50,589 nt of DNA, taken from Frankiales bacterium (GTDB taxonomy: Bacteria; Actinomycetota; Actinomycetes; Mycobacteriales; SCTD01). Shown here piece after piece: positions 20,584 through 28,810 of the stretch. Position numbers and translations under genes: made by a program. Position 1 is the stretch's first letter. Every line of letters begins with the position of its first letter. The notes under the pieces were generated by a model, which did no database searches, was not told the DNA's origin, and worked only from the letters and a program-made list of their open reading frames with translations. Location of the stretch: positions 1 through 50,589 of the forward strand of contig JAODND010000024.1 in assembly GCA_025465465.1 (NCBI GenBank), written 5' to 3'.

Positions 20584-20608
20584 GGACGGGGGTCCCTGCA
20601 CCCCGTCC
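20584..20608 (+). promoter_or_regulatory. GC-rich leader hairpin before the FtsH-like gene
   Basis: GGACGGGG (20584-20591) pairs with CCCCGTCC (20601-20608) around a 9-base loop; one C-G pair and one wobble extend it outward. It ends 13 bases before the GAGGAG ribosome binding site (20622-20627). It lacks a T-run, so a leader element or mRNA-stabilising stem is as likely as a terminator. Confidence 0.45.
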
Positions 20609-20635
20609 GTCCAGCGTTCTCGAGGAGCAGCCCCC

Positions 20636-22570
20636 ATGTCCGATGACACGTCCACCGCCCTTCTCAACAGCCTGGGCGGAGGTCTGGTCGAGATGTCGAC
20701 GGCCGACGTCGGCAGGGCCCGTGCTGCAGCGGTGCGGCGGCGGTGGATCTCGGCGCTCGTGGTCGGCTTCGTCCTGCTCGTCCTGGTTGCGCTGCGCGTC
20801 GTGCTCAAGGACGACGGCCAGCCCTTCCTGCCGCTGCCGAGCATCGACCCGATGTATCTCATCACCGGGATGTTCTTCGCCGCGATGATCGCGATGGTCC
20901 TGCTGCAGTTCTTCGTCACCGGCAAGTCCCCGCACACCGTCTACCGCTCCGACCAGCTCTCGACCCGGCTCGACGACGTGGTGGGCATCGACGGTGTCAA
21001 GGACGAGGCGATCAAGACCCTCAACCTGTTCCTGGCGCACCGGACGTTCTCCGACGCGATGGGCGGCAAGCCGCGCCGCGGCGTGCTGTTCGAGGGGCCT
21101 CCCGGCACCGGCAAGACGCACCTCGCCCGGGCAATGGCCCGCGAGGCCGGCGTGCCGTTCCTGTTCGCCTCCGGGACCCAGTTCGTCTCGTCCTTCCAGG
21201 GCGCCAGCTCCCGCAAGGTCCGCAGCTTCTTCAAGGCGCTCCACAAGGTGGCCCTCAAGGAGGGCGGCGCGATCGCCTTCATCGAGGAGATCGACGTCAT
21301 CGCCGCCAGCCGCACCGGCGTCTCGACCGCCATGACCCCGATGACCCCGATGAACCCCATGACGTCGGTGGCAGCCGGCTGCTCCGGCACGCTGAGCCTG
21401 CCGGCCACCTACATGCAGGCCGCTCCGAACGTCGTCACGAACGGCTTCACGGGCGGCTCCGACACCTCGAGCATCGTCAACGAGCTGCTCGTGCAGATGC
21501 AGTCGTTCGACCAGCTCACCGGTGGCCAGAAGCTGCGGGGCAAGCTCATCGGCATGATCAACCTGATGCTGCCGGCAGGCCGTCAGCTGCGCAGCCCCCA
21601 GGCCCACGTACCCAACGTGCTGATCGTCGCGGCGACCAACCGCGCCTCGTCGCTCGATGCGGCCCTGCTCCGCCCCGGCCGGTTCGACCGCAAGATCGCG
21701 TTCGAGCTGCCTGCCAAGTCGGCCCGGCGGGAGCTCATCGACTACTTCCTGATCAAGAAGTCGCACAGCGTGGAGCTCGACGACGAGCGCCGTGACGCGC
21801 TGTCGGCGACCACGATCGGCTACTCGCCCGCGATGCTCGAGAACCTCCTCGACGAGGCCCTCGTGTTCGCCGTGCGTCGCGGCGCGCAGGAGATGACGTG
21901 GGCCGACGTCGAGCACGCCCGCATGACCATCGAGGTGGGCGTCGGCCAGCCGGTCGAGTACACCGACCACGAGCGGCAGCTCATCGCCACGCACGAGGCC
22001 GGTCACGCGACGATGGCCTATCTGACCGCCCCGCACCGGCGTCTCGAGATCCTCACGATCATCAAGCGGAAGGGCAGCCTCGGGCTGCTGGCGCACGGTG
22101 ACAAGCACGACGTCTACACCCGCTCCCGCAAGGAGATGGAGGCCCTCATCCAGATCGCGATGGGCGGCCAGTGCGCGGAGGAGATCTTCTTCGGCGACGT
22201 GTCGACGGGGCCTGGCGGCGACCTGCTCTATGCCACCAACTGCGCGGCCGAGATGGTCGGCGCGCATGGCATGGAGGAGTCGCTCATCTCCTACCTCGCC
22301 GTGCAGAACAGCGCCTTCAGCGACACCAACATCGTGGGCCGGGTGCTCGCCGACCCTCAGGGTCGGCAGGCCGTCGAGGACGTCCTGCAGAAGCACAAGC
22401 AGCGCGCCCGGGAGCTCCTCATCGAGAACCGGCACCTCGTCGAGGCGTTGCGCGACGCCCTGGTGGAGCGCCACGAGCTGCTCGGCCGCGAGATCACCGA
22501 GGTGCTCGAGGCGGCCCAGGCCAGGCCGGCCACGATCGACCTGCGCGACGCGGACCACGTCGCCTCCTAG
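20636..22570 (+). CDS. FtsH-like membrane AAA+ zinc protease with enlarged AAA insert
   Basis: 644 residues from ATG 20636 (GAGGAG eight bases upstream; the frame is open from 20555). Two membrane helices lie at about residues 38-60 and 75-97 with only a short outside loop, against about 70 residues in classical FtsH. The AAA domain has Walker A GPPGTGKTH (154-162), Walker B with Glu217-Glu218 where FtsH has Asp-Glu, and the sensor/Arg-finger ATNRASSLDAALLRPGRFDR. Walker B to ATNR spans about 115 residues against about 44 in E. coli FtsH, and includes a MTPMTPMNPMT run. The M41 zinc site is HEAGH (453-457) plus Asp529. It lies between mshB and the chemosensory operon. Confidence 0.85.
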   Translation: MSDDTSTALLNSLGGGLVEMSTADVGRARAAAVRRRWISALVVGFVLLVLVALRVVLKDDGQPFLPLPSIDPMYLITGMFFAAMIAMVLLQFFVTGKSPHTVYRSDQLSTRLDDVVGIDGVKDEAIKTLNLFLAHRTFSDAMGGKPRRGVLFEGPPGTGKTHLARAMAREAGVPFLFASGTQFVSSFQGASSRKVRSFFKALHKVALKEGGAIAFIEEIDVIAASRTGVSTAMTPMTPMNPMTSVAAGCSGTLSLPATYMQAAPNVVTNGFTGGSDTSSIVNELLVQMQSFDQLTGGQKLRGKLIGMINLMLPAGRQLRSPQAHVPNVLIVAATNRASSLDAALLRPGRFDRKIAFELPAKSARRELIDYFLIKKSHSVELDDERRDALSATTIGYSPAMLENLLDEALVFAVRRGAQEMTWADVEHARMTIEVGVGQPVEYTDHERQLIATHEAGHATMAYLTAPHRRLEILTIIKRKGSLGLLAHGDKHDVYTRSRKEMEALIQIAMGGQCAEEIFFGDVSTGPGGDLLYATNCAAEMVGAHGMEESLISYLAVQNSAFSDTNIVGRVLADPQGRQAVEDVLQKHKQRARELLIENRHLVEALRDALVERHELLGREITEVLEAAQARPATIDLRDADHVAS

Positions 22571-22573
22571 TGT
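22568..22573 (+). promoter_or_regulatory. Candidate -10 box (TAGTGT) overlapping the FtsH-like stop
   Basis: TAGTGT, whose TAG is the stop codon of the protease gene, ends seven bases before the GTG at 22581. No Shine-Dalgarno sequence is visible, so a leaderless transcript for the small membrane protein and perhaps the chemosensory genes is possible. Confidence 0.4.
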
Positions 22574-22580
22574 TGCCTGG

Positions 22581-22943
22581 GTGAAGACGGGGGCGACCTA
22601 CCTGCTCGTCCTCGTGCTCACCCTCGAGCTGGCGCTCGCGGAGAGCTTCCTGACCGGCGCGCGGCCCCTCGGGCACGCCCTCCCCGTGGCGGCAGCACTC
22701 GCCGCCGTGGCCAACCCGCTGCTGGGCTATGCCGGTGGGCGGGTGCTCCGGCGCGCGGCGGGTGCCGTGGTGCCTGGCCTGCTCTGGTTGGCCGCCGTGA
22801 CGTGGTTCGGATCGCAGCGTCCGGAGGGGGACGTGATCGTCGCCGGGACGGGCCGCGGCTACGGTCTCATCGCTGTCGGCGCCGTCGCAGCCGTGATCGG
22901 AGGCGTGCTCGGCGCTACACCCGGGGGTCAAAGCAGCCGATGA
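22581..22943 (+). CDS. Small four-helix membrane protein (DUF6113-like)
   Basis: 120 residues from GTG 22581, with four hydrophobic helices at about 5-22, 31-50, 57-74 and 88-110. The segment RPEGDVIVAGTGRGYGLI resembles my memory of DUF6113, a membrane family that I recall next to mshB in Streptomyces; this has not been tested by search. In this window the FtsH-like gene separates it from mshB. Seven bases separate it from cheW. Function unknown; it could be part of mycothiol-locus synteny or of the chemosensory operon. Confidence 0.65.
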   Translation: MKTGATYLLVLVLTLELALAESFLTGARPLGHALPVAAALAAVANPLLGYAGGRVLRRAAGAVVPGLLWLAAVTWFGSQRPEGDVIVAGTGRGYGLIAVGAVAAVIGGVLGATPGGQSSR

Positions 22944-22950
22944 CGCTCCC

Positions 22951-23418
22951 GTGGACGAGCAGTCGGAGCCCAGCGAGGTCGTCGTCGTGCGCCTCGGCGG
23001 GTCCCGCTATGCCCTCCCCATGGCGGCCGTGGCCGAAGTCGGTCGCCCGCCCGGGCTGACGCGCGTCCCAGGCGTACCGAACTGGCTGGCCGGTGTCGCC
23101 AACTGGCGAGGCCGCGTGCTGGCAGTGCTCGACCTGCGCCCGCTGCTAAGCGCCGCGACCGGTGCCTTCGACCGACGGGCCCGGCTCGTCGTCCTGCATC
23201 GCGGCCACATCTCGGTGGGCCTGCTCACCGAGGGCGTGGAGGGAACCCAGCTGCTCGACGCCGAGCAGCTCGAGCCCGTCCTCGCGCATCTGCCCGCCGC
23301 CGCCTCCGACCTGCTGCTCGGCCAGACCACGGACGGTCGCGGCCCCTGCGGCGTCATCGACCTGGACGCGCTGTACCGCCTCACCGAGGCGCTTCCCCGA
23401 GCACGCCGCGCGGGTTAG
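22951..23418 (+). CDS. CheW-like coupling protein
   Basis: 155 residues from GTG 22951, a single CheW domain: [40 protein letters not shown] and LDLRPLL are the typical SH3-like folds. It would link the receptor at 23445 to the CheA at 25005. The C-terminal portion has a short extension ending PRARRAG. It is first of four chemosensory genes with gaps of 26, 3 and -1 bases, so one operon. No flagellar or pilus gene is in the window, so the process controlled is unknown. Confidence 0.88.
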   Translation: MDEQSEPSEVVVVRLGGSRYALPMAAVAEVGRPPGLTRVPGVPNWLAGVANWRGRVLAVLDLRPLLSAATGAFDRRARLVVLHRGHISVGLLTEGVEGTQLLDAEQLEPVLAHLPAAASDLLLGQTTDGRGPCGVIDLDALYRLTEALPRARRAG

Positions 23419-23444
23419 ACCGCCTGCCCCGAAGGAGAACGACC

Positions 23445-25001
23445 GTGGACTACTCGATCCGGCTCGCCCGGGCGGCTGCCGTGATGACCTGGCTCTGCCT
23501 GGTCGTCGCCACCGCCGCCGTGGCCGTGATGGCGCATGTCGCCGCGCCGGCGGGCGTCGTCATCCACGAGTACGCCTACTACGCGTGGACGGCCTTCGGC
23601 GTCCTCGTCACGACCTTCCTCACCGTGCTCCCGTCGCTGGCGATGCGCTCGCACTTCGTGCTGAAGAACATCACGATGATCCGGGCACTTCTGCTCATCT
23701 CCGACACGGTGTGGTGCGCCGGCTCGACCTCGGTCGTCGGCGGCATCGCCGGCCCGTTCTGGTTCTGCTTCATCGGCGTCGTGCTGTTTGCCGCGGTCTC
23801 CATGAAGGGCTGGCAGGCGGCACTGTTCGGCTTCGCCGCCACGGGCGGTGTCGTCGTGTCCTCGGTGGTCGCGCACACGCTCGACAAGCAGCACCTCGGC
23901 TCGCTCATCCTCGTCGGCGCGGTGTTCCCGATCGTCGCCTGGTTCAACTCCTCGCTGGCCGCTGCGGTCTGGTCGTTGCGCACGCAGGCCCGTGATGACC
24001 GCAAGGCCCTCGAGGGACGCGTCACCGAGCTGTCCGCCGTCCTGCAGCGCGCCGCTGACGGCGACCTCGCCGTCGCGGCCGCCGTACCGGAGGAAGGTGG
24101 CCAGCTCTCGATGCTCTCGGCCTCGTTCAACGACACCATCGGCAACCTGCGGCACCTCGTCGACAGCATCCGTGGCGGGGGCGAGCAGATCGCCGCGTCG
24201 GCCGGCGAGCTGCTGGCCACGGCCGAGGAGCACGCCGCGTCCGCGACGCAGCAGTCGAGCGCGGTCTCCGAGACCACCTCGACGATCGAGGAGCTCGCCG
24301 CCACCGCGGCGCAGATCGCGGAGACCTCCGAGGCCGTGGCTCGCTATGCGGCGGAGACCCTCCGCTACGCCGAGCAGGGCCGGTCCGCCGTCTCCGCCTC
24401 GGTGGAGTCGATGGACACCATTGCCGAGCGCGTCGACAGCATCGCGACCCGGGCGCTGTCGCTCGGCGAGAAGAGCCAGGAGATCGGCCGGATCCTCGAC
24501 GTCATCGACGATCTCGCCGACCAGACCAACCTGCTGGCCCTGAACGCGGCCATCGAGGCCGCGCGCGCCGGCGAGCACGGCCGCGGCTTCGCCGTCGTCG
24601 CCACCGAGGTGCGCAAGCTGGCCGAGCGCGCCCAGGAGTCGACCGGTCAGATCCAGGCGATCGTCGGCGAGATCCAGGCCGAGACCAACTCGACCATCAT
24701 CGCGTCCGAGGAGGGCGCGAAGGAGGTCAGGCAGGGCACCATGCTCGCCCGCGGCGTCGTCGACGCGCTCGAGCGGATCTCCGGGATGGTCGACGAGACC
24801 ACCACTGCTGCCAAGGAGATCTCGATCGCCACGCAGCAGCAGCGGTCGGCCTCCGACCAGGTGGTGTCGGCGATGACGCAGGTCAGCGACGTCTCCCGCC
24901 AGTACGCCGTGGGCTCACGGCAGTCGGCAGCCGCCGCCGCCCAGCTCAACGAGCTCGCCGCTGGGCTCCGCTCGTCCATCGCCAGGTTCAAGGTCAGCTA
25001 G
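23445..25001 (+). CDS. Methyl-accepting chemotaxis protein with polytopic N-terminus and no outside sensor domain
   Basis: 518 residues from GTG 23445, with AAGGAG upstream. The first 190 residues contain about six hydrophobic helices joined by short loops instead of a periplasmic sensor. A HAMP-like stretch follows ([18 protein letters not shown]), then a long coiled-coil signalling domain with the conserved tip [20 protein letters not shown] and [18 protein letters not shown]. The membrane part may itself sense a signal in or near the membrane, such as a lipid, ion gradient or redox state; that is inference. Adaptation genes cheR and cheB are absent nearby. Confidence 0.93.
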   Translation: MDYSIRLARAAAVMTWLCLVVATAAVAVMAHVAAPAGVVIHEYAYYAWTAFGVLVTTFLTVLPSLAMRSHFVLKNITMIRALLLISDTVWCAGSTSVVGGIAGPFWFCFIGVVLFAAVSMKGWQAALFGFAATGGVVVSSVVAHTLDKQHLGSLILVGAVFPIVAWFNSSLAAAVWSLRTQARDDRKALEGRVTELSAVLQRAADGDLAVAAAVPEEGGQLSMLSASFNDTIGNLRHLVDSIRGGGEQIAASAGELLATAEEHAASATQQSSAVSETTSTIEELAATAAQIAETSEAVARYAAETLRYAEQGRSAVSASVESMDTIAERVDSIATRALSLGEKSQEIGRILDVIDDLADQTNLLALNAAIEAARAGEHGRGFAVVATEVRKLAERAQESTGQIQAIVGEIQAETNSTIIASEEGAKEVRQGTMLARGVVDALERISGMVDETTTAAKEISIATQQQRSASDQVVSAMTQVSDVSRQYAVGSRQSAAAAAQLNELAAGLRSSIARFKVS

Positions 25002-25004
25002 CGC

Positions 25005-27200
25005 ATGCCGGCATGGGGGGACGATCCTGAGCTCCTGGCGACCTTCCGCGCGGAGGTCGACGAGCGGCTCGCGTCGTTGCAGTCGGGCCTGTTGCAGCTC
25101 GAGACCCACCCGTCGCCGCGCCAGGTCGTCACGCTGCTGTTCCGGGACGCCCACACGGTGAAGGGCTCGGCCAGGATGCTCGGCCTCGAGGGCGTGCTGC
25201 ACGTCGCCCACAACATGGAGGACCTGCTCGGGGCGCTGCGCGACGGCCGGTTCGCGGTCCGCAAGGACCACGTCGACCTGCTGCTCGCCGCCTGTGACGG
25301 CATCTCCCGGGCGCTTCCCGGCGACACCTCCCTCGACGACGCCGCGCTCCAGCCGGTCGTCGACGCCCTCGTCGCTGCCGTCGCGGGGGCCGAGCCCTGC
25401 GACGTACCCGTCCTCACTGTCGTGGAGGTGCCCGAGCAGGCGCTCCCTCTCGAGGACCACCCCACCTCCCGGCAGGCCTCCGACTCCGTGCGGGTGGCCG
25501 CCTCCAAGGTCTATGACCTGCTCGATGTCGTCGGTGAGGCCGACCTCGGTGCCCGCCGCGTCGAGCAGACCACCGGGACGCTGCTCGGTCTGGCCGCCGA
25601 CCAGGCCCGCTGGGCCGGGATCCTGCGCCAGACCACGGACAAGCATGCCGCGACGCTGCCGCCGGACGTCGCGCTGGCACTGCACCGGCTGGCCGGCGCC
25701 TCCGACGAGATGGCCGGGACCGTGCGGGGCCTCCGCGAGCTCGTCGAGAGCCACCGCGGCGGCATGGCACTGGTCCGCGACGGCGCGATGGGCCTTGCGA
25801 TGGTGCCGGTGCGTCGGGTCTTCGCGGCGCTGCCCCGGATCGTGCGCGACGTCGCGCAGAGCACCGGCAAGGACGTGGAGCTCGTGGTCTCGGGTGACGA
25901 CGTGGAGCTCGACAAGCAGGTGCTCGACGGGGTCGCCGACGCCCTGAAGCACCTCGTCATCAACGCGGTCGACCACGGCTGCGAGGCACCCGCCGATCGG
26001 CTCGCCGCCGGCAAGGCGGAGCAGGCCGTCGTCCAGGTCAGCGCCCGGTCGGTCGGCGGCACGGTCGTCATCGAAGTCGCCGACGACGGCGCCGGTGTCG
26101 ACGAGGACGCGGTCCGGGAGAAGGCAGTGCTGCTCGGGATGATCGCGGCGGACAACCCTCCGGTCGGCAGCGTACTGCTCTCGCTGCTGTTCACCCCGGC
26201 GTTCAGCACCTCCGACACGGTGACTGAGACGAGCGGCCGAGGCGTCGGCCTCGATGTCGTGCGCAACGCCGTCGAGGAGCTCGGCGGCTCGGTCGAGGTG
26301 CGCTCCGAGCGCGGCGCCGGCACTGCCTTCGTCCTCACCCTGCCGGTCACCCTGGGTGTGCTGCGCTGCCTGATCGCGCGGGTCGGTGACGAGCGGTACG
26401 CCGTGCCCGTGCCCGGTGTCGTCGAGTCACTGTCCCTGCGCGATGCCGAGCTGCACACCTTGGCCGGCGCGCCCGTCGTGCTGCGGCACGGCGTCTCGGT
26501 GCCCCTCCTGGACCTCGGGGCCGCCCTCGGGCTGGTCCGCGACTCCACCGAAGCGCCCCGGGCCGCGCTCGTCGTGCGACATGCTTCTGGCCAGCAGCTC
26601 GCGTGGGCGGTCGACCGCCTCGAGGGCGAGTCGGAGCTGGTCGTGAAGGACCTCGGCCCGTTCCTCGGCCGCGTTCCCTGCATCGCCGGCGCCACCATCG
26701 ACGGTGACGGCTCCGTCGTGTGCCTGCTCGACCTGCGTGAACTCGCGGACCAGGCGGTCGGCACGAGTGCCTTCGCCGTCTCCAACACCTCGGTGTCGAA
26801 GAAGGCCGCGGCCGTTGCGCCCGTCGGCAAGCGGGCCCGCATCCTCGTCGTCGAGGACTCCGTGGGCGTGCGAGAGCTGGAGCGCGTCATCCTCGAGGGC
26901 GCGGGCTATCTCGTCGAGACCGCCGTCGACGGCCTCGACGGCGCGTCGCGGCTGCGCGACGACCCCGCTGACCTGGTGCTCTCCGACGTGGAGATGCCGG
27001 GCATGGACGGCTTCGACCTGACGCGTACGATTCGGCGTACCAAGGGGTGGGAGAACGTCCCGGTCGTCATCATGACCAGCCGCGGCGAGGATCACGCCCG
27101 CCAGGCGGGCCTGGACGCCGGGTGCTCTGCCTATCTGCTGAAGAACGAGTTCGACCAGGAGCAACTGGTCTCGACGGTGCGAAGGCTGGTGGGGCGCTGA
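25005..27200 (+). CDS. CheA-type hybrid histidine kinase with C-terminal receiver
   Basis: 731 residues. The order is HPt (P1) with His50 in RDAHTVKGSARMLG, a short linker with no clear P2, a dimerisation region around residues 165-300, and an HATPase domain (N-box HLVINAVDHGCE, G1 VADDGAGVDED, G2 GRGVGLDVV). A CheW-like P5 domain (about 445-580) and a receiver (about 613-731) with DVEMPGMDG, MTSRG and LLKNEF follow. The receiver could act as a phosphate sink or output. The domain order matches CheA proteins of alternative (non-flagellar) systems. It starts three bases after the receptor stop and overlaps the next gene by one base. Confidence 0.94.
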   Translation: MPAWGDDPELLATFRAEVDERLASLQSGLLQLETHPSPRQVVTLLFRDAHTVKGSARMLGLEGVLHVAHNMEDLLGALRDGRFAVRKDHVDLLLAACDGISRALPGDTSLDDAALQPVVDALVAAVAGAEPCDVPVLTVVEVPEQALPLEDHPTSRQASDSVRVAASKVYDLLDVVGEADLGARRVEQTTGTLLGLAADQARWAGILRQTTDKHAATLPPDVALALHRLAGASDEMAGTVRGLRELVESHRGGMALVRDGAMGLAMVPVRRVFAALPRIVRDVAQSTGKDVELVVSGDDVELDKQVLDGVADALKHLVINAVDHGCEAPADRLAAGKAEQAVVQVSARSVGGTVVIEVADDGAGVDEDAVREKAVLLGMIAADNPPVGSVLLSLLFTPAFSTSDTVTETSGRGVGLDVVRNAVEELGGSVEVRSERGAGTAFVLTLPVTLGVLRCLIARVGDERYAVPVPGVVESLSLRDAELHTLAGAPVVLRHGVSVPLLDLGAALGLVRDSTEAPRAALVVRHASGQQLAWAVDRLEGESELVVKDLGPFLGRVPCIAGATIDGDGSVVCLLDLRELADQAVGTSAFAVSNTSVSKKAAAVAPVGKRARILVVEDSVGVRELERVILEGAGYLVETAVDGLDGASRLRDDPADLVLSDVEMPGMDGFDLTRTIRRTKGWENVPVVIMTSRGEDHARQAGLDAGCSAYLLKNEFDQEQLVSTVRRLVGR

Positions 27201-28171
27201 TGGCGCGGATCGTGATCGCGGACGACTCTCCTACGCTGCGCCGGATCGTCACCTCGGTGCTGACCAAGGAGGGCCACGAGGTCGTCGCCGTCGAGGACGG
27301 CATCGGCGCCGTCCAGGCCGCCTTCAAGGAGCAGCCGGACGCCGTCGTCCTCGACGTGCAGATGCCCCGGGTCTCCGGGTTCATCGCCGCCCGGCTCCTC
27401 AAGGACGACTGGCAGACCGCGGACATCCCCGTGATCATGCTGACCTCGCTCGACGCCGCCTCCGACCGCTACTGGGCCGGTCAGGCCGGCGTCGACCGCT
27501 ACCTCACGAAGGACTTCGAGGCACCCGAGCTCGCGGGCACCATCGAGGAGGTCCTGCTCGCGTCGTCGGCTGCCCGCGGCGGTCGCGCCCGGCTCAACCC
27601 GGACCCGCTCGACCTCACCGAGGAGGACGTGCTGTCGCGGGTCTGTGACCTGCTCGACCGCAAGCTGTTCGAGTCCTCCGTCGCCCAGTCCGTCATGGCG
27701 ATCGCGGCTACTGCCAACGGCCTCGAGGCCTCGGTCGCGGCGCTGCTCGGGGTGCTGCAGCGGTTCGTCGGCTATGACCTCGCGGCCGTCATGCTCGGCG
27801 CCGAGAAGTCCGCATACCTCGCCGTCGGCCAGCCCACCGGCCGCGCGCACTACGACGCGTTCCTCACCGCGGCGGTCGAGGGACTGTCGTCCTACGGTGG
27901 CTCGCAGCTCGACGTGTCAGCCCTCGACGTCCGCGTCGCGCAGGCCGGCGGGAAGCTGGTCGACGACCCGGACGAGCTGAGCGGCGGGATCGAGATGGCG
28001 ACGTTCCTGTCGATGCCGCTGCGCGGTCACGGCGGCACCGTCGTCGGTGTGCTGGCGCTGTCGTCAGCGGTCAAGCAGGCCTTCGGCGAGACGGCGCTGT
28101 CGACCCTGAACCTGATCGAGGGCCCGGCGGCCATCGTGATCGACAACGCCCGGCTGGCATCCGGTCGCTGA
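27200..28171 (+). CDS. Response regulator: receiver plus GAF-like domain
   Basis: 323 residues from ATG 27200, in a TGATG overlap with cheA. The receiver has Asp8-Asp9, phospho-acceptor Asp52 (VVLDVQMP), the Thr/Ser of IMLTSLD and Lys of RYLTKDFE. After a helical linker, the C-terminal half (about 160-323) looks like a GAF domain (SMPLRGHGGTVVGVLALSSA, LNLIEGPAAIVIDNARL) without an attached enzyme or DNA-binding domain. The likely output is by protein interaction or small-molecule sensing. It takes the place of CheY in this operon. The gene ends two bases from the convergent Uma2 gene. Confidence 0.85.
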   Translation: MARIVIADDSPTLRRIVTSVLTKEGHEVVAVEDGIGAVQAAFKEQPDAVVLDVQMPRVSGFIAARLLKDDWQTADIPVIMLTSLDAASDRYWAGQAGVDRYLTKDFEAPELAGTIEEVLLASSAARGGRARLNPDPLDLTEEDVLSRVCDLLDRKLFESSVAQSVMAIAATANGLEASVAALLGVLQRFVGYDLAAVMLGAEKSAYLAVGQPTGRAHYDAFLTAAVEGLSSYGGSQLDVSALDVRVAQAGGKLVDDPDELSGGIEMATFLSMPLRGHGGTVVGVLALSSAVKQAFGETALSTLNLIEGPAAIVIDNARLASGR

Positions 28172-28173
28172 CT

Positions 28174-28722
28174 TCAGTCGAGCAGGCGCTCCGGGACGAT
28201 CGTCATCGCGTATGGCAGCAGCACCTCGCACGTCTCGTCGCCGACGACATGGGCCACCTCGCGGTAGCGACCTTCTTCCAGCTCCAGCACGGTGATGCTC
28301 ACCGAGAGCGGATCGACCAGCCAGTACGACGGCGCGCCCGCCGCCTGCAGGCGGTCCCGCTTGAGCAGCGTGTCGATCCGTCGGGTGCTCGGTGACAGCA
28401 CTTCGACGGCGAGCAGCGGCGGGCCGGGCAGGTTCTTGCGGGTCACCTGCGCGCGGGACACGACGATCAGGTCGGGGATGAGGACGGTGTCGTCGGCCAG
28501 GACGACGTCGAAGGGCGCCAGCACCACCTTGAGCTCGGCCGGGCAGGCAGCGCGCAGCAGCAGGTAGAGGTTGCCCACCATGTCCTGGTGGGGCAGCTGC
28601 GGGCTGGGACTCACGATGAGGACGCCGTCGATGAGCTCGTAGCGGTGGCCGTCCTCCGGCAGGTCGGCAAGATCGTCATAGGTGAGCGGCCGGCTGAACG
28701 GCAACGTCGTCACGCCAGTCAT
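28174..28722 (-). CDS. Uma2 family endonuclease
   Basis: 182 residues of the Uma2/DUF820 family with a PD-(D/E)XK nuclease fold. It shows YELIDGVLIVSPSPQLPHQ at the start, the catalytic Asp in LIPDLIVVSR and the Glu-x-Lys-like region LLAVEVLSPSTRR, followed by KRDRLQAAGAPSYWLVDP. The family is common in cyanobacteria and actinobacteria, often in many copies; the biological role is unclear and a link to mobile elements is often suggested. It is isolated here, convergent with the chemosensory operon. Confidence 0.88.
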   Translation of the reverse strand: MTGVTTLPFSRPLTYDDLADLPEDGHRYELIDGVLIVSPSPQLPHQDMVGNLYLLLRAACPAELKVVLAPFDVVLADDTVLIPDLIVVSRAQVTRKNLPGPPLLAVEVLSPSTRRIDTLLKRDRLQAAGAPSYWLVDPLSVSITVLELEEGRYREVAHVVGDETCEVLLPYAMTIVPERLLD

Positions 28723-28810
28723 GGTGCCCCCTTCGCTGGTGCATGGCCAGAGCGTGGCCCCGTACGTCGGGCCGCGGGACTTGACGGCCCAATCTGTGGA
28801 CCCCGGACGG

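Noticed and set aside
21331..21366. Methionine/Thr/Pro repeat (MTPMTPMNPMT) as a sequencing error or frameshift in the FtsH-like gene
   Set aside because: The reading frame and all downstream AAA and M41 motifs are intact, and a second extra block lies further on, so it is more likely a real insert.
28723..28810. Possible small RNA between the Uma2 and cysteinyl-tRNA synthetase genes
   Set aside because: Only 88 bases, with no stable stem or promoter-like motif that I could support.
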